In this document: one piece after another, positions 1-6,046 of the stretch
How positions within the stretch are numbered: the stretch's first letter is position 1
How the letters are laid out: every line of letters starts with the position of its first letter
From: JBMNNS01 sp050942625
GTDB taxonomy: Bacteria > Bacillota > Dethiobacteria > DTU022 > UBA8154
Direction of reading: 5' to 3'
Assembly (NCBI GenBank): GCA_050942625.1
Contig: JBMNNS010000075.1
Coordinates: 1 to 8,098, forward strand
DNA: 8,098 nt
Program-made: the position numbers and the translations under genes
The notes under the pieces: generated by a model
What the model saw: only the letters and a program-made list of their open reading frames with translations
Databases searched by the model: none
What the model was told of the DNA's origin: nothing

Positions 1-612
1 GCAGTAGAGGAAGATGGCCGGGAATTTTTAAGGGTGACGGTACCGGATTATGTTTTGGGCATGAAGCTGGAGCTGGATGCCGATATAGTAACCCTTGCTG
101 CAGCCGTCATTCCCTGCAAAGATGCCCATGAATTAGCCGGTTTCTTTAAGGTAGGGTTAAACCCGGATGGTTTCTTTAAGGAAGCCCATGCCAAATTAAG
201 ACCTGTTGATTTTGGGACGGAAGGTACTTACCTTTGTGGCATGGCCCACTATCCCAAACTTATATCGGAAACCATTAATCAGGCTTACGGTGCTGCCGGC
301 CGGGTTTTAACCCTTCTCTCACATGATACAGTTATTGCCTCCGGTTCTGTTTGTGAGGTGGATGAAAATAAATGTATTTCATGCGGGGCTTGTATAGCGG
401 CTTGCAGTTATGGTGCCATAGCATTTGAAGAAACGCCCAAAGGCAGGAAAGCTAAGGTCAATCCCGTTCTTTGTAAAGGCGATGGACTTTGTAATAGAAA
501 ATGCCCAACAGGTGCCATTCAACTCAAGCATTTTACTGATGAAGAGATAATAAGTGTAGTTGATGCAGTGATTCCTACTGAAAAAGCTGATGCAGTAGTA
601 CAAAATGTGTAA
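1..612 (+). CDS. hdrA: HdrA-like heterodisulfide reductase subunit A, C-terminal part (5' truncated by window)
   Basis: The reading frame is open from base 1 (frame 1) to TAA 610-612, giving 203 residues; the true start is upstream, so the GTG at 34 is internal. Visible is the end of the FAD/Rossmann region, with the family-typical LRPVDFGTEG stretch and the Gly-Met-Ala-His that follows it. A ferredoxin-like pair of [4Fe-4S] motifs comes next: CISCGACIAAC, then CKGDGLCNRKCP. In the second motif the second ligand position is Asp (codon 481-483) instead of Cys. HdrA is a cytoplasmic flavoprotein; in HdrABC-type complexes its FAD bifurcates electrons between ferredoxin and a disulfide or other acceptor. 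The gene is 44 nt upstream of mvhD, its usual partner. Family assignment is firm. The physiological electron acceptor is unknown, because no hdrB or hdrC is in view. Confidence 0.92.
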   Translation, partial: AVEEDGREFLRVTVPDYVLGMKLELDADIVTLAAAVIPCKDAHELAGFFKVGLNPDGFFKEAHAKLRPVDFGTEGTYLCGMAHYPKLISETINQAYGAAGRVLTLLSHDTVIASGSVCEVDENKCISCGACIAACSYGAIAFEETPKGRKAKVNPVLCKGDGLCNRKCPTGAIQLKHFTDEEIISVVDAVIPTEKADAVVQNV

Positions 613-656
613 GGTAAAACTATAAGCTGGATAACAAACCAAGGAGGTGGGAGTGA

Positions 657-1430
657 ATGAGTACAGGACTAAGGTTTAAGCCGAGGATTGTGGGTTTTGT
701 ATGCCAGTGGTGAGGATACGGAGCTGCAGACTTGGCTGGAGTTTCCAGACTACAATATACAACTGAAATTAGGATTGTCCGTGTAATGTGCACCGGAAGA
801 GTTGATTTTGGACATGTACTCAAGGCTTTCTCAAATGGGGCAGATGGGGTGTTTATAGTTGGTTGCCGTTTGGATGAATGTAATTATAGCACCGGCGGGA
901 ATTACCATGCCCTTAATCTTGCATTTATCTTAAGAAAACTATTGGAACACATGGGATTAAATCCAGAAAGGCTCGGTATTGAATTTATGTCGAGCAGTGA
1001 GGGACAACATTTTGCCGAATTTGCAGGTAGCTTTGTTAATAAAATAAAAGAAATAGGGCCACTTGGAAAAGGCGAAGAACTAGAAAGAAATGAACTGGAT
1101 CTGAAACTAAAAGCAGCTTTGCAGATGATCTATTATTTTAGATTAGTGGAAGGTGAAAGACTAAGAGCACATTTTAATACAATGGAAGAATATGAGGAGT
1201 TTTATTCCAGTGAGGAATTTAACAACATATTCCGTGAATTGATTGCAGACAAGCTAGCGATTAATCAGATTGTGTTACTTTTACAGGAAAGACCCCTTTC
1301 AACTGCCGAAATCTCTGAAATCTTAGGTTTGGTTCCCTCTGAGTTATCAAAACATCTTAATAATTCAGCAAGACAAGGACTAGTAAGATATGATGAAAAT
1401 CAGGGCCGTTATACTTTTGCTTTTGCCTGA
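657..1430 (+). CDS. mvhD: MvhD-type hydrogenase/Hdr iron-sulfur subunit, predicted selenoprotein with C-terminal winged-helix-like extension
   Basis: MvhD is a small FeS protein that passes electrons between a hydrogenase (or substitute) and HdrA. I start it at ATG 657, with AGGAGG at 642-647 and 9 nt spacing. The frame reads MSTGLRFKPRIVGFVCQW, then TGA (711-713), then GYGAADLAGVSR, and stays open to TGA 1428-1430: 257 residues if the TGA is decoded. In MvhD proteins this place carries a C-x2-C motif (CNWC type), so the TGA stands for the second Cys, giving C16-x2-U19. Other likely ligands are C45, C70 and C75. The MvhD domain covers about residues 1-140. The rest is longer than usual and ends in a winged-helix-like segment (about 202-255, with STAEISEILGL and a SELSKHLNN recognition-helix-like part). 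Without readthrough the product would be only 18 residues. A TTG start at 732 would drop the conserved first FeS motif and lacks a ribosome binding site. Confidence 0.88.
711..713 (+). other. In-frame TGA predicted to encode selenocysteine (U19 of MvhD)
   Basis: The codon lies between strongly MvhD-like sequence on both sides in the same frame, so neither a real stop nor a frameshift is needed. It replaces a Cys that is conserved in the family. Sec-containing homologues of this subunit are known in methanogens (VhuD), and related delta subunits have been predicted as bacterial selenoproteins. Decoding needs selA, selB, selC and selD elsewhere in the genome, which cannot be seen here. Confidence 0.85.
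736..748 (+). promoter_or_regulatory. Candidate bacterial SECIS stem-loop
   Basis: CTGG (736-739) pairs with CCAG (745-748) around the loop AGTTT (740-744). The stem may extend outward with mismatches (732-735 against 749-752). The loop starts 26 nt after the TGA and has G at its second position. Both fit what is known of bacterial SECIS elements, which are short hairpins inside the coding region just downstream of UGA with a G at the start of the apical loop. The upper stem is only 4 bp, so the call rests mainly on its position and the MvhD context. Confidence 0.65.
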
Positions 1431-1482
1431 GGTGAAGGAGTAAATAGCGATTAGGGAAAAGAAGGAGGTCAGAACAAATAAT

Positions 1483-1950
1483 ATGGATAGCGACAAAATC
1501 GGTCAGATTATTGAAAAACATGGGAGTAAACCCAGTTCACTGATTCAAATATTATTGGATATCCAGAAAGAGACACGGTGGATTCCTAAGGAAGCATTGG
1601 AACAAATCAGCGAAACACTAAAAGTTCCTTTAACCCGGATATTGCATATAGCTACTTTTTATAAGTCTTTTAGTGTGGTTCCTAGAGGGCGGCATGAAGT
1701 TCATGTATGTATGGGAACTGCTTGTCATGTTCGTGGTGCACAGCGTGTCCTTGATGCAGTGGAGGAGTTTACTAAAATTAAACCAGGAGAGACAGATTCT
1801 GAACTAAAATTTAGTCTAGAGACCGTTAACTGTCTTGGTTGTTGCGCCCTGGGCCCGGTGGTGGAGATTGATGGGCAAATCCATGGGAATTTAACACCAA
1901 CCGAAACAACAGACGTGTTAAAAAATACGGGGAATGTGAGTGAGGGATGA
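1483..1950 (+). CDS. nuoE: NuoE/HydC-like [2Fe-2S] thioredoxin-fold subunit
   Basis: A 155-residue protein of normal length for the NADH dehydrogenase 24 kDa (NuoE, or HydC of bifurcating hydrogenases) family. It has the N-terminal helical domain (about 1-65, ending in LHIATFYKSFS) and a thioredoxin-like [2Fe-2S] domain. The cluster ligands are C76-x4-C81 (CMGTAC) and C117-x3-C121 (CLGCC). It passes electrons to or from the FMN subunit encoded directly downstream and is cytoplasmic. ATG 1483 follows AAGGAGG (1462-1468) with a fairly long spacer of 14 nt; no better start is nearby. The gene lies 52 nt after mvhD and its stop is 4 nt before the NuoF start. It could belong to a hydrogenase, a formate dehydrogenase or an NADH:Hdr complex; the Hdr-type neighbours favour the last. 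Confidence 0.93.
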   Translation: MDSDKIGQIIEKHGSKPSSLIQILLDIQKETRWIPKEALEQISETLKVPLTRILHIATFYKSFSVVPRGRHEVHVCMGTACHVRGAQRVLDAVEEFTKIKPGETDSELKFSLETVNCLGCCALGPVVEIDGQIHGNLTPTETTDVLKNTGNVSEG

Positions 1951-1954
1951 TATT

Positions 1955-3877
1955 ATGGCACGAATAAAATCGGTTGAGGAGCTAGAGGGGGTCAGGCAAG
2001 AAATATTATCCCGGAAAGAACCAGGCAAACCCTGCATTTCAGTGTGTGCCGGCACTGGTTGCCTGGCTTCAGGTGCAGGTGAGGTAATAGCAGCTTTCAA
2101 AGCAGAGATTGAAAAACAAGGTTTAGATACTGTTGTGGATATGATGGGAACAGGGTGCCCTGGTTTTTGTGAAAAAGGGCCTATTGTGGTCATTCATCCG
2201 GGGGAAATATGTTATGTTAATGTAAAGCCCGAGGATGTTCCTGAAATTATTTCTGAAACTATTAAGGAAAAGAAAATTGTAGAACGGCTTCTTTATACTG
2301 AACCAACTGGTGAAAAAATTGTCAAGGAAACCGATATCCCCTTTTATAAAAACCAACACCGGATGCTTATTTATGAAAATACTAAGCTTGATTCTAAGAG
2401 TATCGACGATTATTTGGCAATTGGTGGTTATTCCGCTTTAGCCAAAGTACTATTTCAAATGAGCCCCGACCAGGTTTTGGAGGAAATCAGAAAATCAAAC
2501 CTGAGGGGAAGAGGGGGCGCTGGCTTTCCTGCGGCAGTGAAGTGGGAAGGGTCCCGTGATGCCGATGATACCCCCAAATATGTGGTTGTCAACGCTGATG
2601 AGGGCGACCCTGGGGCATTCATGGACAGGGCATTGCTGGAAGGAAACCCCCATTCTATACTTGAAGGACTGGCTATAGGTGCCTATACCGTTGGTGCAAA
2701 TGAGGGTTACATTTATGTGCGGCAGGAATACCCTTTAGCGGTGGAAAATGTAAAAATTGCGATCGAGACAGCCAAGGAATACGGTCTTTTGGGGAAAAAT
2801 ATCCTTGGTTCGGGTTTTGACTTCGATGTCATAGTTCATATGGGTGCCGGAGCCTTTGTCTGCGGTGAATCCAGTGCTTTGATGACGGCTCTGGAGGGCA
2901 AGGCAGGAGAACCAAGGCCTAAGTATATTCGCTCCAATATTAAAGGGCTCTGGGAAAAGCCTACAGTGCTTAGCAACGTTGAAACCTGGGCAAACGTGCC
3001 CCTCATTATCAACAAGGGTGCCGACTGGTTTACACAATTTGGGACAGAAACAAGTAAGGGCACGAAGATATTTTCTCTGGTAGGAAAGATAAATAACACT
3101 GGTCTGGTAGAAGTCCCCATGGGCACGACTTTGAGAAATGTTATCTACGATATTGGTGGTGGGTTACCCGGTGGGAAAAAATTCAAGGCCGTGCAAACAG
3201 GAGGGCCATCAGGTGGATGCCTTCCTGAAGAAATGTTGGATTTGGAAGTAGGTTTTGATGAACTCACCAAGGCCGGTTCCATGATGGGCTCTGGCGGCAT
3301 GATAGTAATGGATGAGGATAACTGTATGGTTGATGTCGCCAGGTACTACCTTAATTTCCTAACTGATGAATCATGTGGTAAGTGTGTTCCATGTCGTGAG
3401 GGCATCAGGCAGATGCTAAAACTATTAACAAATATTACGAAGGGTAAGGGAAAAGAGGGCGACATTGAGCTTTTGGAGGATATTTGTGAAGTTGTTCAAA
3501 GTGCTGCACTTTGTGCATTGGGAAGAACTGCCCCCAACCCGGTTTTAAGTACACTAAAATACTTTAGGGATGAATATGAGGCGCACATAAAAGAGAAAAG
3601 GTGCCCTGCCCTTTCCTGCAAGGAACTCATTGCCTTTTATATTGACCCGGAAAAATGTACGGGTTGCAGGCGTTGTTTAAGGAACTGTCCTGCAGGGGCT
3701 ATTGATGGCGGCAAGAAGATGATCCACATTATTGATCAGGAAAGATGTACTAAGTGCGAAACTTGTTTTGAAGTTTGTCGTTTTGATGCAGTGAAGAAAA
3801 TTTCCGGTGAACCTGTTCCACCTCCTATTCCTGAAGAAGCACGAATTATTGATAAGGGGGGTAAGGGAAATGAGTAA
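1955..3877 (+). CDS. nuoF: NuoF/HydB-like NADH-binding FMN iron-sulfur subunit
   Basis: A 640-residue flavoprotein, longer than plain NuoF (about 430-450) and with the HydB layout known from electron-bifurcating hydrogenases. It begins with a thioredoxin-like [2Fe-2S] domain (C31-x4-C36, C68-x3-C72). The NADH/FMN-binding core follows: LRGRGGAGFP at about 183-192, NADEGDPGAF at about 213-222, GAGAFVCGE at about 297. The SLBB region comes next, then a [4Fe-4S] site (C474, C477, C480 and C520). Two C-terminal ferredoxin clusters (C568/571/574/578 and C598/601/604/608) finish the chain. It oxidises or reduces NAD(H) in the cytoplasm and relays electrons through FeS clusters. ATG 1955 is preferred, with GAGGG (1942-1946) 8 nt upstream; GTG 1940 in the same frame would overlap nuoE and lacks a good site. 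It overlaps the next gene by 8 nt, suggesting translational coupling. Confidence 0.95.
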   Translation: MARIKSVEELEGVRQEILSRKEPGKPCISVCAGTGCLASGAGEVIAAFKAEIEKQGLDTVVDMMGTGCPGFCEKGPIVVIHPGEICYVNVKPEDVPEIISETIKEKKIVERLLYTEPTGEKIVKETDIPFYKNQHRMLIYENTKLDSKSIDDYLAIGGYSALAKVLFQMSPDQVLEEIRKSNLRGRGGAGFPAAVKWEGSRDADDTPKYVVVNADEGDPGAFMDRALLEGNPHSILEGLAIGAYTVGANEGYIYVRQEYPLAVENVKIAIETAKEYGLLGKNILGSGFDFDVIVHMGAGAFVCGESSALMTALEGKAGEPRPKYIRSNIKGLWEKPTVLSNVETWANVPLIINKGADWFTQFGTETSKGTKIFSLVGKINNTGLVEVPMGTTLRNVIYDIGGGLPGGKKFKAVQTGGPSGGCLPEEMLDLEVGFDELTKAGSMMGSGGMIVMDEDNCMVDVARYYLNFLTDESCGKCVPCREGIRQMLKLLTNITKGKGKEGDIELLEDICEVVQSAALCALGRTAPNPVLSTLKYFRDEYEAHIKEKRCPALSCKELIAFYIDPEKCTGCRRCLRNCPAGAIDGGKKMIHIIDQERCTKCETCFEVCRFDAVKKISGEPVPPPIPEEARIIDKGGKGNE

Positions 3878-4484
3878 AATCGTTTTAACAATTGATGGTA
3901 AAGAAGTAGAAGCTGAAGAGGGAATGACCATTTGGGAGGCAGCACAAAAAATAGGGATAGTCATTCCCACCCTTTGCCACCATGAAAAGCTAGAACCATA
4001 TGGTGCTTGCCGGTTTTGTACAGTAGAAGCAGAAAAACGTGGGCGGGTAAGTTTGGTAGCCTCTTGTCTTTACCCCGTAGAAAATGGCCTGGTTGTGAGA
4101 ACAAGATCCGAAAAAGTGGATAAAATTCGTAAAATGATCCTTGAGCTTTTGTTGGCACATGCTCCTGATGCCAGAGGATTGGAAGATTATGTGGAGGAAT
4201 ATGGTGCCAAGAAGGATCGTTTCGAAAAAGAGGCTTCATTCTGTATCCATTGTGGCCTTTGTGTCAGGTACTGTGCAGAGGTGAAGGGAAATTATGCTGT
4301 TGGGTTTATTAATAGGGGAACCAAGCGGGAAATAATGTTTGTCCCAGAGGTGGCCCCCAATGTATGTTGGGATTGTAAGGAATGTTTCCCACTTTGTCCT
4401 ACGGAATACCTGCAAGCAGCCTATGTTTTAAGCATGGCCTATTTATCTTCTTCGGACTCTTTTGAACCGGGGGTAGTAGAATAA
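3870..4484 (+). CDS. NuoG N-terminal-like ferredoxin protein ([2Fe-2S] plus two [4Fe-4S]), no catalytic domain
   Basis: A 204-residue protein matching the N-terminal FeS part of NuoG, of [FeFe] hydrogenase HydA and of NAD-linked formate dehydrogenase subunits. It has a plant-type [2Fe-2S] domain (C36, C47, C50, C66), then two [4Fe-4S] motifs: C125-x2-C128-x2-C131-x3-C135 and C166-x2-C169-x2-C172-x3-C176. At the place of the His/Cys-ligated [4Fe-4S] cluster of NuoG (about 97-112) it keeps H97 but has no Cys, so that cluster is absent. There is no H-cluster or molybdopterin domain. It probably acts as an electron-wire subunit docking on the NuoF protein. ATG 3870 has AAGGGGGG (3854-3861) 8 nt upstream and overlaps the nuoF stop (ATGAGTAA). 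Starting at TTG or ATG codons near 3807 would only add nuoF-overlapping sequence. Confidence 0.9.
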   Translation: MSKIVLTIDGKEVEAEEGMTIWEAAQKIGIVIPTLCHHEKLEPYGACRFCTVEAEKRGRVSLVASCLYPVENGLVVRTRSEKVDKIRKMILELLLAHAPDARGLEDYVEEYGAKKDRFEKEASFCIHCGLCVRYCAEVKGNYAVGFINRGTKREIMFVPEVAPNVCWDCKECFPLCPTEYLQAAYVLSMAYLSSSDSFEPGVVE

Positions 4485-4578
4485 AGGGGAACTTTTGCTT
4501 TTTCTTTAAATGCAGGGGGCCGTCTTTGCCGGGATCATGCCCAAGAAAGACACTGCCCCAGTCAGTTTGAAAAATAGT
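4485..4578 (+). other. Non-coding 3' region with an imperfect long stem-loop
   Basis: No open frame with coding character is visible. The stretch 4516-4559 can fold: GGGGC (4516-4520) with GCCCC (4555-4559), GTCTTT (4522-4527) with AAAGAC (4546-4551), and GGG (4531-4533) with CCC (4540-4542). No U-tract follows directly, so it is not a canonical terminator by itself. It sits just ahead of one and may protect the transcript 3' end; that role is inference. Confidence 0.4.
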
Positions 4579-4622
4579 AAAGTGAGGTAACAGCGAAATA
4601 AAGTTGCCTCACTTTTTCTTTT
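4579..4622 (+). terminator. Intrinsic terminator of the hdrA-mvhD-nuoEF operon
   Basis: AAAGTGAGGTAAC (4579-4591) pairs with GTTGCCTCACTTT (4603-4615) as a 13-bp stem with a single G-U pair and an 11-nt loop. A T-rich tract follows (4613-4622). Because the 5' arm starts with A residues, the hairpin may also work for transcription from the other side. It is the strongest terminator in the window and ends the FeS operon. Confidence 0.88.
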
Positions 4623-4631
4623 ACATATTTA

Positions 4632-4671
4632 AAGATTCTTCATTTCACTCCGTTCATTCAGAATGACAGGG
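4632..4671 (+). repeat. Short sequence resembling a dispersed intergenic repeat
   Basis: The stretch AAGATTCTTC (4632-4641) followed by TTCAGAATGACAGG (4657-4670) resembles short intergenic repeats seen in many bacterial genomes (consensus like AGATTCTTC...CGTTCAGAATGACA). It is seen only once here, so the repeat status comes from memory of similar sequences. The copy may carry an insertion: the middle reads CATTTCACTCCGTTCATTCA, with TTCATT twice. Confidence 0.45.
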
Positions 4672-4718
4672 TTCAGGGCTTTTTCAGTGGTTTCTGACAG
4701 GCCTCCTGCCCTTTTTTT

Positions 4719-4747
4719 GGTTAAAATTTTGATTATCGGATAACCTA
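4719..4747 (+). promoter_or_regulatory. Possible forespore (sigma-F/G-like) promoter for gpr
   Basis: GGTTA (4719-4723) and GGATAACCTA (4738-4747) are separated by 14 nt. They match 4 of 5 and 6 of 8 specified bases of the Bacillus sigma-F consensus (GYWTA and GGNRANAHTR). Forespore control is known for gpr in Bacillus. The match is partial, so this is a suggestion. Confidence 0.3.
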
Positions 4748-4764
4748 AGAAAAAAAGTTAGAAA

Positions 4765-4807
4765 AGGAGGTGTCCGACCAGGCTGTGTTGGCCAGGTCGG
4801 GAAGAAC
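4765..4807 (+). promoter_or_regulatory. gpr ribosome binding site separated from its ATG by a hairpin
   Basis: AGGAGG at 4765-4770 is the only strong Shine-Dalgarno sequence, but it lies 37 nt from ATG 4808, far beyond normal spacing. In between, TCCGACC (4773-4779) pairs with GGTCGGG (4795-4801), and GGC (4781-4783) with GCC (4791-4793) inside it. With the hairpin folded the effective spacing is about 8-10 nt. No ATG, GTG or TTG in the gpr frame lies in this leader, so the far site must serve the ATG unless initiation is weak. Confidence 0.6.
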
Positions 4808-5824
4808 ATGGCTTATAGTATTTCAGAGGTAGAAAGCTATGCTTATATACCAGGGTTTAATATCCGGACTGATTTGGCCTTAGAAGCCCATGAGGTAATT
4901 ACCAAAACAGAAGACATTCCAGGGGTTAATGTGGAAAAAGAGGGCGATGAAGATATTATGGTTCATAGGATTTCAATTACCACGCCGGAGGGCAGTGCTA
5001 AAATGGGGAAGGCTATGGGAAATTATATTACCTTGGAGGTTCCTGGCCTGCGCAAAAAAAATACCCAGCTTCAGGATAAGGTAATCAGGGTTTTCTACAA
5101 GGAACTGCGGAAAATGTTTAATTTAAATGAAAGACAAAATGTACTTGTCATAGGGTTGGGAAATTGGAATGTTACACCTGATGCCCTGGGTCCGCAAGTA
5201 GTTAAGGAACTTTTTATTACACGGCATATTTTACAAATGAAGCCAGAAATACTTGGGGAAGGTTACCTTTCTGTTTGTGCAGTGGCTCCAGGGGTTCTTG
5301 GCATTACGGGGATTGAAACCGGGGAAATCATTCGTGGCATTGTCAATCAAATAAAGCCAGATCTGATCGTTGCCATTGATGCTCTTGCTGCCCAACGTAT
5401 GGAAAGATTGCATACAACAATACAAGTGGCAGATACGGGTGTTGTTCCTGGTTCAGGTGTAGGAAACCATCGTTTGGGGATTAACAGGCAAACGATGGGG
5501 GTTCCCGTTTTTGCTATTGGGGTTCCAACTGTTGTAGATGCTATTACAATAGCCAGTGATAGTATGGATAAAATGGCAGAAGCTTTTAGGAGAGAATCCC
5601 CCCAGGGCAATGTTTTTGCCAGTGCAGTAAGCAAAATGGATTGGAATGAAAAAAAGGGGTTGATCAGGGAAGTTTTGCAGCCTTTTTCGGGTGACCTAAT
5701 AGTAACACCCAAGGAAATAGATACCCTGGTAGAAGATATCTCTTTGGTTATTGCTGCCAGTCTTGATGCTGCCTTTCACCCACCCTTTGCTGAACAGGAG
5801 GAAGCAAGGGCTAATTTGTCATAA
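4808..5824 (+). CDS. gpr: Germination protease GPR (spore protease, zymogen)
   Basis: A 338-residue protein of normal length for GPR, the protease that starts degrading small acid-soluble spore proteins during germination. The N-terminus has a short propeptide followed by FNIRTDLALEAHE (about 17-29), the characteristic autoprocessing region where the zymogen is cut. Family blocks include VIGLGNWNVTPDALGP (about 114-129) and IVAIDALAAQR (about 187-197). D125 and D191 match the two Asp residues implicated in catalysis in Bacillus megaterium GPR. The end of the protein keeps the HPPFAEQ segment. It acts in the spore core. It is alone here, without the spoIIP neighbour common in other Firmicutes, between a strong upstream terminator and the separate nnr promoter, which suggests its own forespore transcript. 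The start is fixed by the conserved N-terminus; its leader is unusual (see the ribosome binding site). Confidence 0.96.
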   Translation: MAYSISEVESYAYIPGFNIRTDLALEAHEVITKTEDIPGVNVEKEGDEDIMVHRISITTPEGSAKMGKAMGNYITLEVPGLRKKNTQLQDKVIRVFYKELRKMFNLNERQNVLVIGLGNWNVTPDALGPQVVKELFITRHILQMKPEILGEGYLSVCAVAPGVLGITGIETGEIIRGIVNQIKPDLIVAIDALAAQRMERLHTTIQVADTGVVPGSGVGNHRLGINRQTMGVPVFAIGVPTVVDAITIASDSMDKMAEAFRRESPQGNVFASAVSKMDWNEKKGLIREVLQPFSGDLIVTPKEIDTLVEDISLVIAASLDAAFHPPFAEQEEARANLS

Positions 5825-5984
5825 TTCCAAACAAAGATAGATGTTTTTTATTTGAACTGTTCTTTTTCGAAACACTGTCCGGTTAATTAAGGTGGAAAGT
5901 CGAGGAAGGTTGCTGAAACTATTTTTTTTTCCTTACCTTTCTAGCTATTCTTTTCCTATATTAGCCTTTTTACTTTTCCTAAAC

Positions 5985-6013
5985 TTGGGGATTGTTGGCC
6001 TGTGTGGTATAAT
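5985..6013 (+). promoter_or_regulatory. Sigma-A-type promoter with extended -10 for nnr
   Basis: TTGGGG (5985-5990), a 17-nt spacer and a perfect TATAAT (6008-6013) preceded by TG at 6005-6006 (extended -10). The -35 is weak, which an extended -10 can offset. Transcription would start near 6020, about 27 nt before the nnr ATG, making nnr independent of gpr. No hairpin terminator is evident between gpr and this promoter; there is only a run of nine T at 5922-5930. Confidence 0.7.
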
Positions 6014-6046
6014 TTATAAAATTTTGTGCTCAGGGGGTTGGAAAGG

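Noticed and set aside
379..823. Minus-strand open frames overlapping hdrA and mvhD
   Set aside because: They run antisense to well-supported genes, show no recognisable domains and have low-complexity composition.
732..1430. TTG 732 as the start of a shorter MvhD-like protein
   Set aside because: It lacks a ribosome binding site and drops the conserved first motif, which is encoded in frame directly upstream behind a strong site at 642-647.
4675..4718. Second terminator (AGGGC with GCCCT, then seven T)
   Set aside because: The stem is only 5 bp around a large interior with small hairpins; it may be part of the repeat region, and the strong terminator at 4579-4622 already ends the operon.
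4770..4832. Upstream ORF from GTG 4770 overlapping the gpr start (20 codons)
   Set aside because: Its GTG overlaps the Shine-Dalgarno sequence, leaving no spacing for initiation.
5825..5984. Terminator or riboswitch between gpr and the nnr promoter
   Set aside because: There is a run of nine T (5922-5930) but no convincing stem before it, and no known riboswitch pattern was recognised.
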